Origin: Anaerolineales bacterium
GTDB lineage: Bacteria > Chloroflexota > Anaerolineae > Anaerolineales > E44-bin32
Length of the DNA stretch: 6,298 nt
Direction: 5' to 3'
NCBI GenBank assembly: GCA_011772595.1
Contig: WVZH01000495.1
Location: 1,133 to 7,430, forward strand
Below the pieces are notes generated by a model. That model was not told where the DNA came from and made no database searches. It was given only the letters and a program-made list of their open reading frames with translations. Both the position numbers and the translations under genes were made by a program. Below are positions 1-6,044 of this stretch, piece by piece. Every line of letters starts with the position of its first letter. The stretch's first letter is position 1.

Positions 1-270
1 GATTTGCTCGATGTGTGTCAGATATTTTCTGAAGAAATGGACGGCGATTCGGCTTTTCAGCTAGAAGTCGTGTTGATAGACTCTAGGGAAAGGAGGCATC
101 TCATCAGGGGAGCGGTGAGATGGTACCGACTGAGCAAACCAGAGAAAGACATTCGCCGATTCCAAGCTGGTGTCTATTTGAAGGATGCCGAAAGCCGGAC
201 GGTTGCCAAAAACATCGTCGAATCGATCACCCCCGATGGCAATCAATTGAGGAGAAGAGAAATCTCGTAA
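1..270 (+). CDS. C-terminal part of a PilZ-like domain protein (5' end outside window)
   Basis: The frame is open from the first base of the window (Asp-Leu-Leu-Asp-Val...) and stops with TAA at 268-270, so about 89 residues of a longer protein are visible and the true start lies upstream. The segment around residues 50-80 has a hydrophobic strand followed by Gly-Ala-Val-Arg-Trp-Tyr, a short basic/acidic loop and Phe-Gln-Ala-Gly-Val-Tyr-Leu. This matches the 'G-x-V-R-W ... G-V-x-F/L' pattern of the second half of PilZ domains, which bind cyclic di-GMP and control motility, exopolysaccharide or related outputs. The diagnostic nucleotide-binding residues (RxxxR and D/NxSxxG) would lie upstream of the window, so binding ability cannot be judged. 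No signal peptide or membrane segment is visible in this part. It is separated from the next gene by more than 300 bases and is probably unrelated to the DUF1254 array. The family call rests on pattern resemblance only. Confidence 0.45.
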   Translation, partial: DLLDVCQIFSEEMDGDSAFQLEVVLIDSRERRHLIRGAVRWYRLSKPEKDIRRFQAGVYLKDAESRTVAKNIVESITPDGNQLRRREIS

Positions 271-602
271 CGCCCCCTAGCGCCCCATGCATTTAAGGGC
301 GTGTTGAATTCAAGATGATATCGCCGAATCCCGGCCTTGCCTGAAACTGCTTAATTCTGATGCAAATCAACACTTCTGGGGGCTGCTCCAGAGTGTTTGT
401 GTCAGTTAGGATCAGCTTCCCTGGTGACGTTAATCGCCGATGCGATCCTAAGGGTCTTGATCCCCATTCGATATCTGAAGAAGCGGGAGGTTTCGGATAC
501 TGCCAAGATCTGTCACGTATTGAAAAGCACGGTTTCTTTTTGATATTCTCAATAAATCAAAGGTTTTTAGATTCATAGGCCAACCACAACATATGGCGCA
601 CT
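271..602. other. Long spacer with no recognisable gene
   Basis: About 330 bases separate the PilZ-like gene from the first DUF1214 stub. A 72-codon open frame (360-578) is present, but its translation resembles no family I know, it has no Shine-Dalgarno sequence, and it ends in TAG just before the DUF1214 homology begins. I do not call it a gene. Hand counts on three 60-base rows give about 45%, 47% and 35% GC, lower than the flanking genes. The only structure seen is an imperfect hairpin at 369-397, listed separately. The right edge at about 600 is where homology to the C-terminal half of the paralogues starts abruptly. Confidence 0.6.
369..397 (+). terminator. Imperfect hairpin, possible terminator of the PilZ-like gene
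   Basis: The left arm AACACTTCTGG (369-379) pairs with the right arm CCAGAGTGTT (388-397) through ten base pairs, with one bulged T and an eight-base loop. A short T-containing stretch follows (TGTGTC), but not a proper U-run. It lies about 100 bases after the PilZ-like stop codon. It could end that transcript, or it could be a chance fold. Confidence 0.3.
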
Positions 603-914
603 GTGGATTTTCAACCCAAAGATCCTCCCGCCGAGAAATTCTGGTCGATATGCGTCTATAATCCGCAGACCCGCTCCATGCTCCAGACCGACCAGCCTTA
701 CCCGAGCAAGCAAAGCCAGCGCGACAAGATGATCGTCAACGATGACGGGTCGATCGATCTCTATTACGGCCCTGAAGCGCCGGCCGGTAAGGAGGCCAAC
801 TGGACCCAGACTGTTCCCGGTAAGGGTTGGTTCGTAGTCTTACGTCTCTACAGTCCAACCGAGGCGTGGTACGACAAGACCTGGCGACCGGGTGAGATTG
901 AATTGGTGAAGTAA
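603..914 (+). pseudogene. C-terminal stub of a DUF1254/DUF1214 protein
   Basis: The translation (about 103 residues, nominal GTG at 603) aligns throughout with the last ~105 residues of the 549-aa paralogue downstream. Shared features are PAEKFWSICVYNPQTRSMLQ against PAARFWSFTVYDNQTRSMLQ, then N-x-DGS, a Pro-rich linker, N-W-x-Q-T, GWF, LRLYSP, DKTWRP and an identical ending IELVK-stop. This is the DUF1214 domain (PF06742 type). The signal peptide, the DUF1254 domain and the middle region are all missing. An in-frame TAG sits at 576-578, there is no Shine-Dalgarno sequence before the GTG, and homology fades upstream of about base 600. I therefore read it as a 5'-truncated remnant rather than a functional small gene. 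The final codons are close at the nucleotide level to the end of the next gene, so the two copies probably derive from tandem duplication. The reading frame of the stub itself is intact, which suggests recent truncation. Confidence 0.85.
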
Positions 915-960
915 GAACTTATATCAGCTCGCGAGAAAAGAAATCTAAATCAAGAACAGA

Positions 961-966
961 AAGGAG
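961..966 (+). promoter_or_regulatory. Strong Shine-Dalgarno site setting the start of the 549-aa gene
   Basis: AAGGAG lies seven bases before the ATG at 974. A second in-frame ATG at 1016 (residue 15) would still give a signal peptide but has only a weak purine stretch upstream. The strong site therefore favours 974. Confidence 0.8.
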
Positions 967-973
967 AATTACA

Positions 974-2623
974 ATGAGTGGCAATTACAATCAAAAGGAA
1001 AGAACAATTAAAGCGATGACATGTATTACTGTGTGCTCTGTGTTCCTGCTGGCCTCAGTCGCCATGGCCCAGGACTGGAAGACTGATATTCCCAAGGAAA
1101 TTACGACGCCGGATCATGTTCAATCGAAGATTGGCGACCTCGATTTCAAAGACGGATATCCGACGCAGGAAACCGCCAATAAGGTCCGTGATGAACTCGA
1201 TTACATCCACGGCGTCAACGCGTTTATGAACTCGATTCAGGGCGTCTCGCTTTACGCCTTCAGAAAGGGTCTCGCGGATGTCGGCATCAAGGACGGCGAG
1301 TTCTTCTATACCTCGAAAATGTTGGATTCGAAGTCACTTCTCCTGACCGCCAATGCCGACACGGTCTACTTCTGGGGCAATCTTGATCTCAGTGCGGGCC
1401 CGCTCGTGGTCGAGACACCACCGATGGTTCTCGGCATCTTCGATGATTTTTGGTTCAGGTGGGTCGGAGACTTCGGACTCGCGGGTCCCGACAAGGGAAA
1501 AGGTGGGACTTTCCTGCTCGTCGGCCCTGGCTACGAGGGCCTGCTCCCTGAAGGTGGATATTTTGTTTACCGATCGCGTACGAACCACGTCACGATGCTG
1601 TTTCGCGCTTTTCTCGAGGATAACGACCCAGCCCCTCCCATCGCTCGAGTAAAAGAAACACTGAAAATCTACCCCTATCAAGCGGGAGGCTTCGGGAACA
1701 GCGTGGGGAGCTATCTCGCCGGTGACGCGCCCCTGACCCTGACGCCCCCCGAGCGGAAGACACCCCGGCTCGTGGAGGGATCAGGTCTTGTCGTCAACAC
1801 CATCCCACCCAACGATTTCGGCCACTTTGAAATGCTGAATGAATTGGTGCAGATGGAGTCTGCCGAGGCTTTGGATCCCGAACTTGCCGGTCATTTTTCG
1901 GCCATCGGCATCGAGAAGGGCAAAAAGTTTGCCCCGGATGCTCGCATGCGGAAGATCCTGGAGAAGGCAGTTGCCGTCGGCAATGCAGCATCCCGCAATT
2001 TAGGCATGGGTGCTGATCCGGTTGATGACTTTCGTCTCTATGGAAAGGAATCAGCCTGGTGGAACATGCTGTGGCCAGGAGGTTACGAATTCCTCAACCC
2101 GCCACCGATGATCACAAAAGAAGGCGTCAAGCCCTTTCCCAATAGCGGAGCAAGGAAACTGAATGCGCGCACTTCCTTCTTCTATACCGCAACTGGAACT
2201 ACACCGGCGATGTGTATGCGGTTGGAGGGGATCGGTTCTCAGTACCTGGCTGTCAATGTCGACAAGAACGGCGAACCTTTTGACGGCTCCAAGACCTACA
2301 AGGTCGTCCTGCCAAAGGACATCCCAGCGGCGCGGTTCTGGTCGTTTACTGTTTATGACAATCAGACGCGATCGATGCTACAGACTCCGCAGGTGTACCC
2401 GCGCGCCGGCAGCCAGAGTTACCCATCTCCTGCAGCCGTACCGAATTCAGACGGCTCGACAACAGTATACTTCAGTCCAAAACGGCCTCAGGGTGTGAAG
2501 GAAGGGAATTGGATCCAAACAGACCCCAAGAAGGGTTGGTTCACGATCCTGCGCCTCTACAGCCCGCTACAGTCCTTCTTCGATAAAACCTGGCGACCCA
2601 GTGAGATCGAATTGGTGAAGTAA
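974..2623 (+). CDS. Secreted DUF1254/DUF1214 domain protein (complete copy, 549 aa)
   Basis: Complete gene with a strong ribosome site and a TAA stop. Residues 1-32 form a Sec signal peptide: a basic n-region (NQKERTIKA), a hydrophobic core (ITVCSVFLLASVA) and a likely cut after Ala-Met-Ala, leaving QDWKTD as the mature N-terminus. The protein should be periplasmic or further exported. The DUF1254 domain spans roughly residues 70-205, with the family's LTANADTVY motif (124-132), NLDLSAGPLVVETPP, and a GPDKGKGGTFLLVGPGY block (171-187). A middle region (about 230-425) carries KIYPY, FEMLNELVQ and GIEKGKKFAPDARM. The DUF1214 domain follows (about 428-549) with FWSFTVYDNQTRSMLQ, NSDGS, NWIQTDP, LRLYSP and KTWRP. 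At 549 residues it is somewhat long for the family, which I recall as usually about 450-500. The molecular function of the family is not established. It sits 59 bases after the stub and 75 bases before the next paralogue, probably cotranscribed with the latter. Confidence 0.93.
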   Translation: MSGNYNQKERTIKAMTCITVCSVFLLASVAMAQDWKTDIPKEITTPDHVQSKIGDLDFKDGYPTQETANKVRDELDYIHGVNAFMNSIQGVSLYAFRKGLADVGIKDGEFFYTSKMLDSKSLLLTANADTVYFWGNLDLSAGPLVVETPPMVLGIFDDFWFRWVGDFGLAGPDKGKGGTFLLVGPGYEGLLPEGGYFVYRSRTNHVTMLFRAFLEDNDPAPPIARVKETLKIYPYQAGGFGNSVGSYLAGDAPLTLTPPERKTPRLVEGSGLVVNTIPPNDFGHFEMLNELVQMESAEALDPELAGHFSAIGIEKGKKFAPDARMRKILEKAVAVGNAASRNLGMGADPVDDFRLYGKESAWWNMLWPGGYEFLNPPPMITKEGVKPFPNSGARKLNARTSFFYTATGTTPAMCMRLEGIGSQYLAVNVDKNGEPFDGSKTYKVVLPKDIPAARFWSFTVYDNQTRSMLQTPQVYPRAGSQSYPSPAAVPNSDGSTTVYFSPKRPQGVKEGNWIQTDPKKGWFTILRLYSPLQSFFDKTWRPSEIELVK

Positions 2624-2698
2624 ACAAGATCGAAAACTCCGTATGGGGCGTGCAGCAACGAATCTTGCCCCGACAAACGAAAGAAAGGAGAGCACAAA

Positions 2699-4216
2699 AT
2701 GAAAACGAAACAAATCCTTATACTGGCAGCAGCGGTACTGATGGCGGCCGGAATGGCTTGGGCGGAAGAAAGCGTAAACCTGTTCGAATCCCCCGGAAGA
2801 AAACAGACGGCCAAAGACTTCAAACCAGCCCCGGCGAAGATAGAGACCACCTTTGGAGAACTCAATTTCCTCCAAGGCGCGTTCCCCACCGAGAAGTCGG
2901 CCCAGAAGATCTACGATGAGATGGATCTCCAGCGTGCCACCCAAGCGTACATGGATTTCTATCCTGCCCTGTCGCTCTACGCCATAGTAAGTTCACAGGT
3001 TCGGGACTTTGGACTCAAGACCTCTTCGGACATAGGGGTGATGGCCTATATGACGCCCAGTGAAAACTACCTGACAGGCAACGACGTTACCCCCTACGCC
3101 GTCGCATCGCTTGATTTGGGGTTCGACGGACCCATGGTTATCGAAATCCCTCCAGGTGTATTTGGAACGGCCAATGACGCGGCTTTCAAGTTCCTGACAG
3201 GCTTTGGCGTGGTAGGGCCGGATCAAGGAAAAGGCGGCAAGTATCTCTTTCTAACGCCCGGTTACAAAGGGGATGTGCCAGACGGTTTCTTTGTTATAAA
3301 GTCCCCGAGCTACCGCATTTGGCCTATGATGCGGGGTTTCGGAGAAGTAGGGACCGGCGAACAGGCCGTCCGCTGGTTCAAAGAACGCCTTAAAATCTAC
3401 CCCCTCGCTACCGGTCCGAAAAAGAACAGTGCCGTCAACGCAGCGGGTATGGGAATCAACAGTTTACCCCCGGAAGATGGTTCAGTGTTCGAGATGTTGA
3501 ACGAGATCATACAGCATGAACCCACGGAATTGTTCAATCCTGAACAGTTAGGGCGCCTGGCCACGCTCGGCATCGAGAAAGGCAAACCGTTCAAGCCGGA
3601 TGCCCGGATGAAGAAAATCTTCGATCAGGCTGCGAAACAGGGAGTCGCGATGTGTCGGGCCATCGTTTACTCCTCCAGGGACCCGGAGATCAATTACTGG
3701 CCCAACCGGCGTTGGGAAAAGATGTTTGTGCGCAATACGGAGTTCACGCGGAATGGTTTCAGCGACATTGACGCCCGCACTCTCTGGCACTACCCGGCCA
3801 TCGTAGTCGCCCCCCACCTCAACGCAACCAAACCGGGCGTAGGCAATTCCTACCTGACCGGCTTCCGGGACAAGAACGGAGAATTCCTGCTCGGAGATCG
3901 GACCTACAAGCTTCGGGTACCGGCTAAGGTTCCCGTCAAGAGGTTTTGGGCGGTGACGGCCTACGATCCGGTGAGTCGGAGCCTGCTCGATTCGGGGGGG
4001 CTGATCACCGTCAGCAGTCTGCGTGATCATAAGGTCAATTCCGACGGCTCGGTCGATGTCTTCTTGGGTCCGGCGAAGCCGAAGGGAGTCAGCGAAAAGA
4101 ACTGGATCAAGACCGATCCTCAAAAGGGATTTTTCCTCGTCTTTCGTTTCTACGGCCCTCTCCAGGATTTTATGGACAAGACGTGGGTGCTGAACGACCT
4201 CGAACTCGTGAAGTAG
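2699..4216 (+). CDS. Secreted DUF1254/DUF1214 domain protein (complete, divergent copy, 505 aa)
   Basis: The ATG at 2699 follows AAAGGAG (2684-2690) with eight bases of spacing; TAG is at 4214-4216. Residues 1-22 are a clear Sec signal peptide (MKTKQ, then a hydrophobic Ile/Leu/Ala core, cut after Ala-Trp-Ala), so the product should be exported. A DUF1254 domain (about 75-205) and a DUF1214 domain (about 385-500) are recognisable from GPDQGKGGKYLFLTPGYKG (173-191), LKIYPL, FEMLNEIIQ, GIEKGKPFKPDARMKKI, KRFWAVTAYDPVSRSLL, NSDGS, NWIKTDPQKG, FYGPLQ and DKTW, ending LELVK. It is the most divergent copy here. Where the other copies have L-T-A-N-x-[DS]-[TS]-V-Y it reads LTGNDVTPY, and the D-D-[FH]-W-F segment is NDAAF (about 159-163), so ligand or partner may differ. 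It probably forms an operon with the upstream paralogue (75-base gap). It is followed by a strong hairpin and a vestigial tail of another copy in the same frame as its stop codon. Confidence 0.92.
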   Translation: MKTKQILILAAAVLMAAGMAWAEESVNLFESPGRKQTAKDFKPAPAKIETTFGELNFLQGAFPTEKSAQKIYDEMDLQRATQAYMDFYPALSLYAIVSSQVRDFGLKTSSDIGVMAYMTPSENYLTGNDVTPYAVASLDLGFDGPMVIEIPPGVFGTANDAAFKFLTGFGVVGPDQGKGGKYLFLTPGYKGDVPDGFFVIKSPSYRIWPMMRGFGEVGTGEQAVRWFKERLKIYPLATGPKKNSAVNAAGMGINSLPPEDGSVFEMLNEIIQHEPTELFNPEQLGRLATLGIEKGKPFKPDARMKKIFDQAAKQGVAMCRAIVYSSRDPEINYWPNRRWEKMFVRNTEFTRNGFSDIDARTLWHYPAIVVAPHLNATKPGVGNSYLTGFRDKNGEFLLGDRTYKLRVPAKVPVKRFWAVTAYDPVSRSLLDSGGLITVSSLRDHKVNSDGSVDVFLGPAKPKGVSEKNWIKTDPQKGFFLVFRFYGPLQDFMDKTWVLNDLELVK

Positions 4217-4237
4217 TCGCAGAAGACCCATCGGTCA

Positions 4238-4261
4238 GCGCAGGGTTTTGTTGCCCTGCGC
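4238..4261 (+). terminator. Perfect 8-bp GC-rich hairpin after the 505-aa gene
   Basis: GCGCAGGG (4238-4245) and CCCTGCGC (4254-4261) are perfect inverted repeats around the eight-base loop TTTTGTTG, starting 21 bases after the TAG stop. No T-run follows on either strand. It is therefore not a classical intrinsic terminator, but it could stabilise the 3' end of the mRNA or act as a weak terminator. It lies inside the reading frame that leads into the vestigial tail. Confidence 0.45.
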
Positions 4262-4273
4262 GAGCACCTGAAA

Positions 4274-4315
4274 GCTGAAAACTGGAAGCTCGGGGACTTC
4301 GAGCTGGTGAAATAA
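4274..4315 (+). pseudogene. Vestigial C-terminal tail of another DUF1254/DUF1214 paralogue
   Basis: In the frame of the preceding gene, the bases before the TAA at 4313-4315 read AENWKLGDFELVK-stop. This matches the conserved end of the array proteins (KTWRPGEIELVK, KTWRPSEIELVK, KTWVLNDLELVK): Trp, two to four variable residues, an acidic residue, Glu-Leu-Val-Lys and stop. Homology covers only the last ten to thirteen residues. Upstream of it the sequence (from the hairpin at 4238) no longer resembles the family. The simplest reading is the last trace of a deleted copy, or of a duplicated 3' end of a neighbour. It has no start of its own and is not expected to be translated separately. Confidence 0.6.
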
Positions 4316-4330
4316 GCTCATAATACGTCG

Positions 4331-4349
4331 CCGGCAGCCTTATTGCCGG
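4331..4349 (+). terminator. Short GC-rich hairpin before the truncated copy
   Basis: CCGGCA (4331-4336) pairs with TGCCGG (4344-4349) around a seven-base loop and is followed by AACCATTT with only three T residues. It could end transcription from the upstream array. It is short, so chance is possible. Confidence 0.3.
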
Positions 4350-4370
4350 AACCATTTAAGTCAGATAAGA

Positions 4371-4395
4371 AAGGGGTATTGAGATAAAAAAAATG
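4371..4395 (+). promoter_or_regulatory. Displaced ribosome site with possible lost start codon (ATA)
   Basis: AAGGGG at 4371-4376 is the only good Shine-Dalgarno match, but it lies sixteen bases before the first ATG (4393). Seven bases after it, the same spacing as in the 549-aa gene, stands ATA (4384-4386), in frame with the ATGs. With ATG there the product would begin MKKMMMTVLVVALLL, a normal lysine-rich signal-peptide start. This suggests a mutated ATG. Confidence 0.45.
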
Positions 4396-4929
4396 ATGAT
4401 GACAGTGTTGGTGGTGGCCCTGCTGCTGACGGTCGGCCTGACGGGGGCGGCCGAACCGCCCAAGATGAAGATGACCACCGAGATTCCGGAAGGGATCGCC
4501 ACTCCGGACAAAGTGAGCACCCGCGTGGGGAACTTCGTCCTGCGGGACGGCATTCCCGACCAGGAATCCATCGAGAACGTTTACGACTACCTGGACTTTC
4601 ACAATGGCGTCCAGGCCTACCTGAACGGCATCCAGATCGCGTCGATGAGCGCCTTGCGCAAGGGGATCCTCGAGTTCGGACCGCCCAACACCACGGCGCT
4701 GATTTTCGAGGAGCTCATGGACTCGAAGGCGCTGTTCCTGACCGCGAACACGACGAGCGTCTACATGGTGCTCTGGCTTGAGATGAAGAAGGGCGAACCG
4801 ATGGTGATCGAAACCCCACCGGATGTGCTCGGCATCATCGATGATCACTGGTTCAAGTACGTCACCGACTTCGGACGGCTGGGGCCGGACAAGAACAAGG
4901 GCGGTAAGTTCCTGATTCTTCCTCCGGGG
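4393..4929 (+). pseudogene. N-terminal stub of a DUF1254/DUF1214 protein, 3' truncated by a rearrangement
   Basis: Three consecutive ATGs (4393, 4396, 4399) open a frame starting with a hydrophobic signal peptide (TVLVVALLLTVGLTGAA, cut near residue 19). The DUF1254 domain follows, with DSKALFLTANTTSVYMVLWL, EPMVIETPPDVLGIIDDHWF and GPDKNKGGKFLILPPG. It resembles the 549-aa copy more than the 505-aa copy. Homology stops after Gly179 (codon 4927-4929), where the paralogues continue with Tyr-x-Gly. The frame stays open to TAG... at 5176-5178, but these last ~82 residues are the antisense of a cyclase gene and not protein sequence of this family. The rest of DUF1254, the middle region and DUF1214 are missing. 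GC on four sampled rows is about 60%, against about 51% in three rows of the 549-aa gene, so this copy may have a different origin or age. It is almost certainly non-functional; whether the chimeric 261-aa product is made is unknown. Confidence 0.85.
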
Positions 4930-6044
4930 TGTCAGCTTGACCAAAAGGGCCGAAACAATGCGTTGAATCACTTCGTCCTGGAGCGCGAAGATGTCTTGGT
5001 AATCCCGATCATAGCGCTCTGCCCAGAGGTGTCCGCCCGTTGTGGCGTCGATGAGCTGAGCATTGATTCGGATACGGCCGGCAGCCTTACGCACACTCCC
5101 TTCGAGCACATATCGCACGCCGAGCTCCTCGGCCACCTGTCGAGTCTTGATAGGCTTCCCCTTGTACGCGAATGTTGAGTTACGGGCGATGATGAAGAGG
5201 CTGGAGATTTTGGAGAGATCCGTGATTAAGTCGTCGGTCATCCCGTCGGCAAAGTATTCCTGCTCAGGATCCTCGCTGATGTTTGCAAAGGGCAAAACCG
5301 CAATTGAGGGCTTATCCGGCAGAGCAAATGCCATCCTCTCCACAGAGGCAGGCTCTATTGGTGGAGGAGAAGGTCGGAGATAAAAGTGCCAGATACCGAC
5401 GGCCGCCCCTCCCAAAACGACAATACCCGCCACAATTAAAGCTACATTACGCCAGATCCTTCCCACAGCCGCTTTCGCTTTGATCACCCTGTGAGCTGCA
5501 GCACCGGGAAAAGATAGCACCTTATAGACCCGCACGGGTTCAGGAATATTCTTGACTTCTTGCTCTCCGAGATACTCGTTCTAACCTTAGCTTGTTCTTG
5601 ATCTGGTCATAGACAGTCCCTGAGATGCATATGCCTCCCCCTTCTGCAAGACCCTCTACCCGGGCTGCGATATTGACCCCGTCGCCATAGATTCTATCCT
5701 CCTCCTCAACCACGTCTCCCAGATTGACACCAATCCGAAACTCCATCTTGCGGCCATTAAGGTAACTCAGCGTTGCGTTCAGCAAGTTCCCGCTGAATCT
5801 CCACAGCGCAGTTCACCCCATCCACCACACTTGCAAACTCAGCAAGAACATTGTCCCCCGGAGCATCCACCACTCGACCTTTGTACTCCTGTATGAGCGA
5901 GGACATCGCCTCCTTATAAACCGTCAGAGTGCGGATCGTACCTACCTCATCCTGGCTCATGAGACGACTGTACTCCTTGACATCCGCGCTTAGGATGGCG
6001 CTGAGTTTGCGTTTAGTGCCCTGTGTTGTCATGGGGTCACCCAC
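4930..6044 (-). pseudogene. Class III adenylate/guanylate cyclase with TolB-like region, frameshifted and truncated
   Basis: Read from 6044 (GTG) or, more likely, from the ATG at 6032. The first segment (6044-5760) holds KRKLSAILSADVKEYSRLM, with a metal-binding Asp in SADV, and DAPGDNVLAEF with the second metal Asp. The second (5758-5582) holds MEFRIGVNLGDVVEEEDRIYG and GDGVNIAARVEGLAEGGGI, the Asn/Arg catalytic region. The third (5577-4930) holds EYLGEQEVKNIPEPVRVYKV, one membrane helix (about 5448-5386) and a TolB/FlgO-like domain (KPSIAVLPFANISEDPEQEY to LWAERYDRD, IFALQDEVIQ). These segments lie in three different frames. One extra T at 5759/5760 breaks ELP-NGRKMEF, and a net -2 (or +1) change at 5578-5581 breaks KLRL-EYLGEQ. 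Homology ends after VKLT at 4930; the TPR repeats expected after it are missing and replaced by an inverted DUF1254 stub. About 370 residues of the family remain. The family makes cyclic AMP or GMP at the inner membrane. This copy cannot be made as one protein as written. Confidence 0.88.

Noticed and set aside
281..301. Inverted repeat CGCCC/GGGCG just after the PilZ-like gene
   Set aside because: Only five base pairs with an eleven-base loop and no T-run; too weak for a terminator.
308..317. TTCAAGATGA occurs here and again near the right end (about 6288-6297), suggesting flanking direct repeats
   Set aside because: A ten-base match is expected several times by chance in a window this long, and neither copy sits at a breakpoint.
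520..547. Promoter-like pair TTGAAA, 16 bases, GATATT upstream of the C-terminal stub
   Set aside because: Five and four of six matches in AT-rich sequence are expected by chance, and the spacing is one base short. Not enough to call a promoter.
360..578. 72-codon open frame in the left spacer
   Set aside because: No ribosome site and no recognisable family; ends before the DUF1214 homology. Treated as a chance frame.
3548..4231. 227-codon minus-strand open frame opposite the 505-aa gene
   Set aside because: It is the antisense of a clearly coding DUF1214 region and shows no family resemblance.
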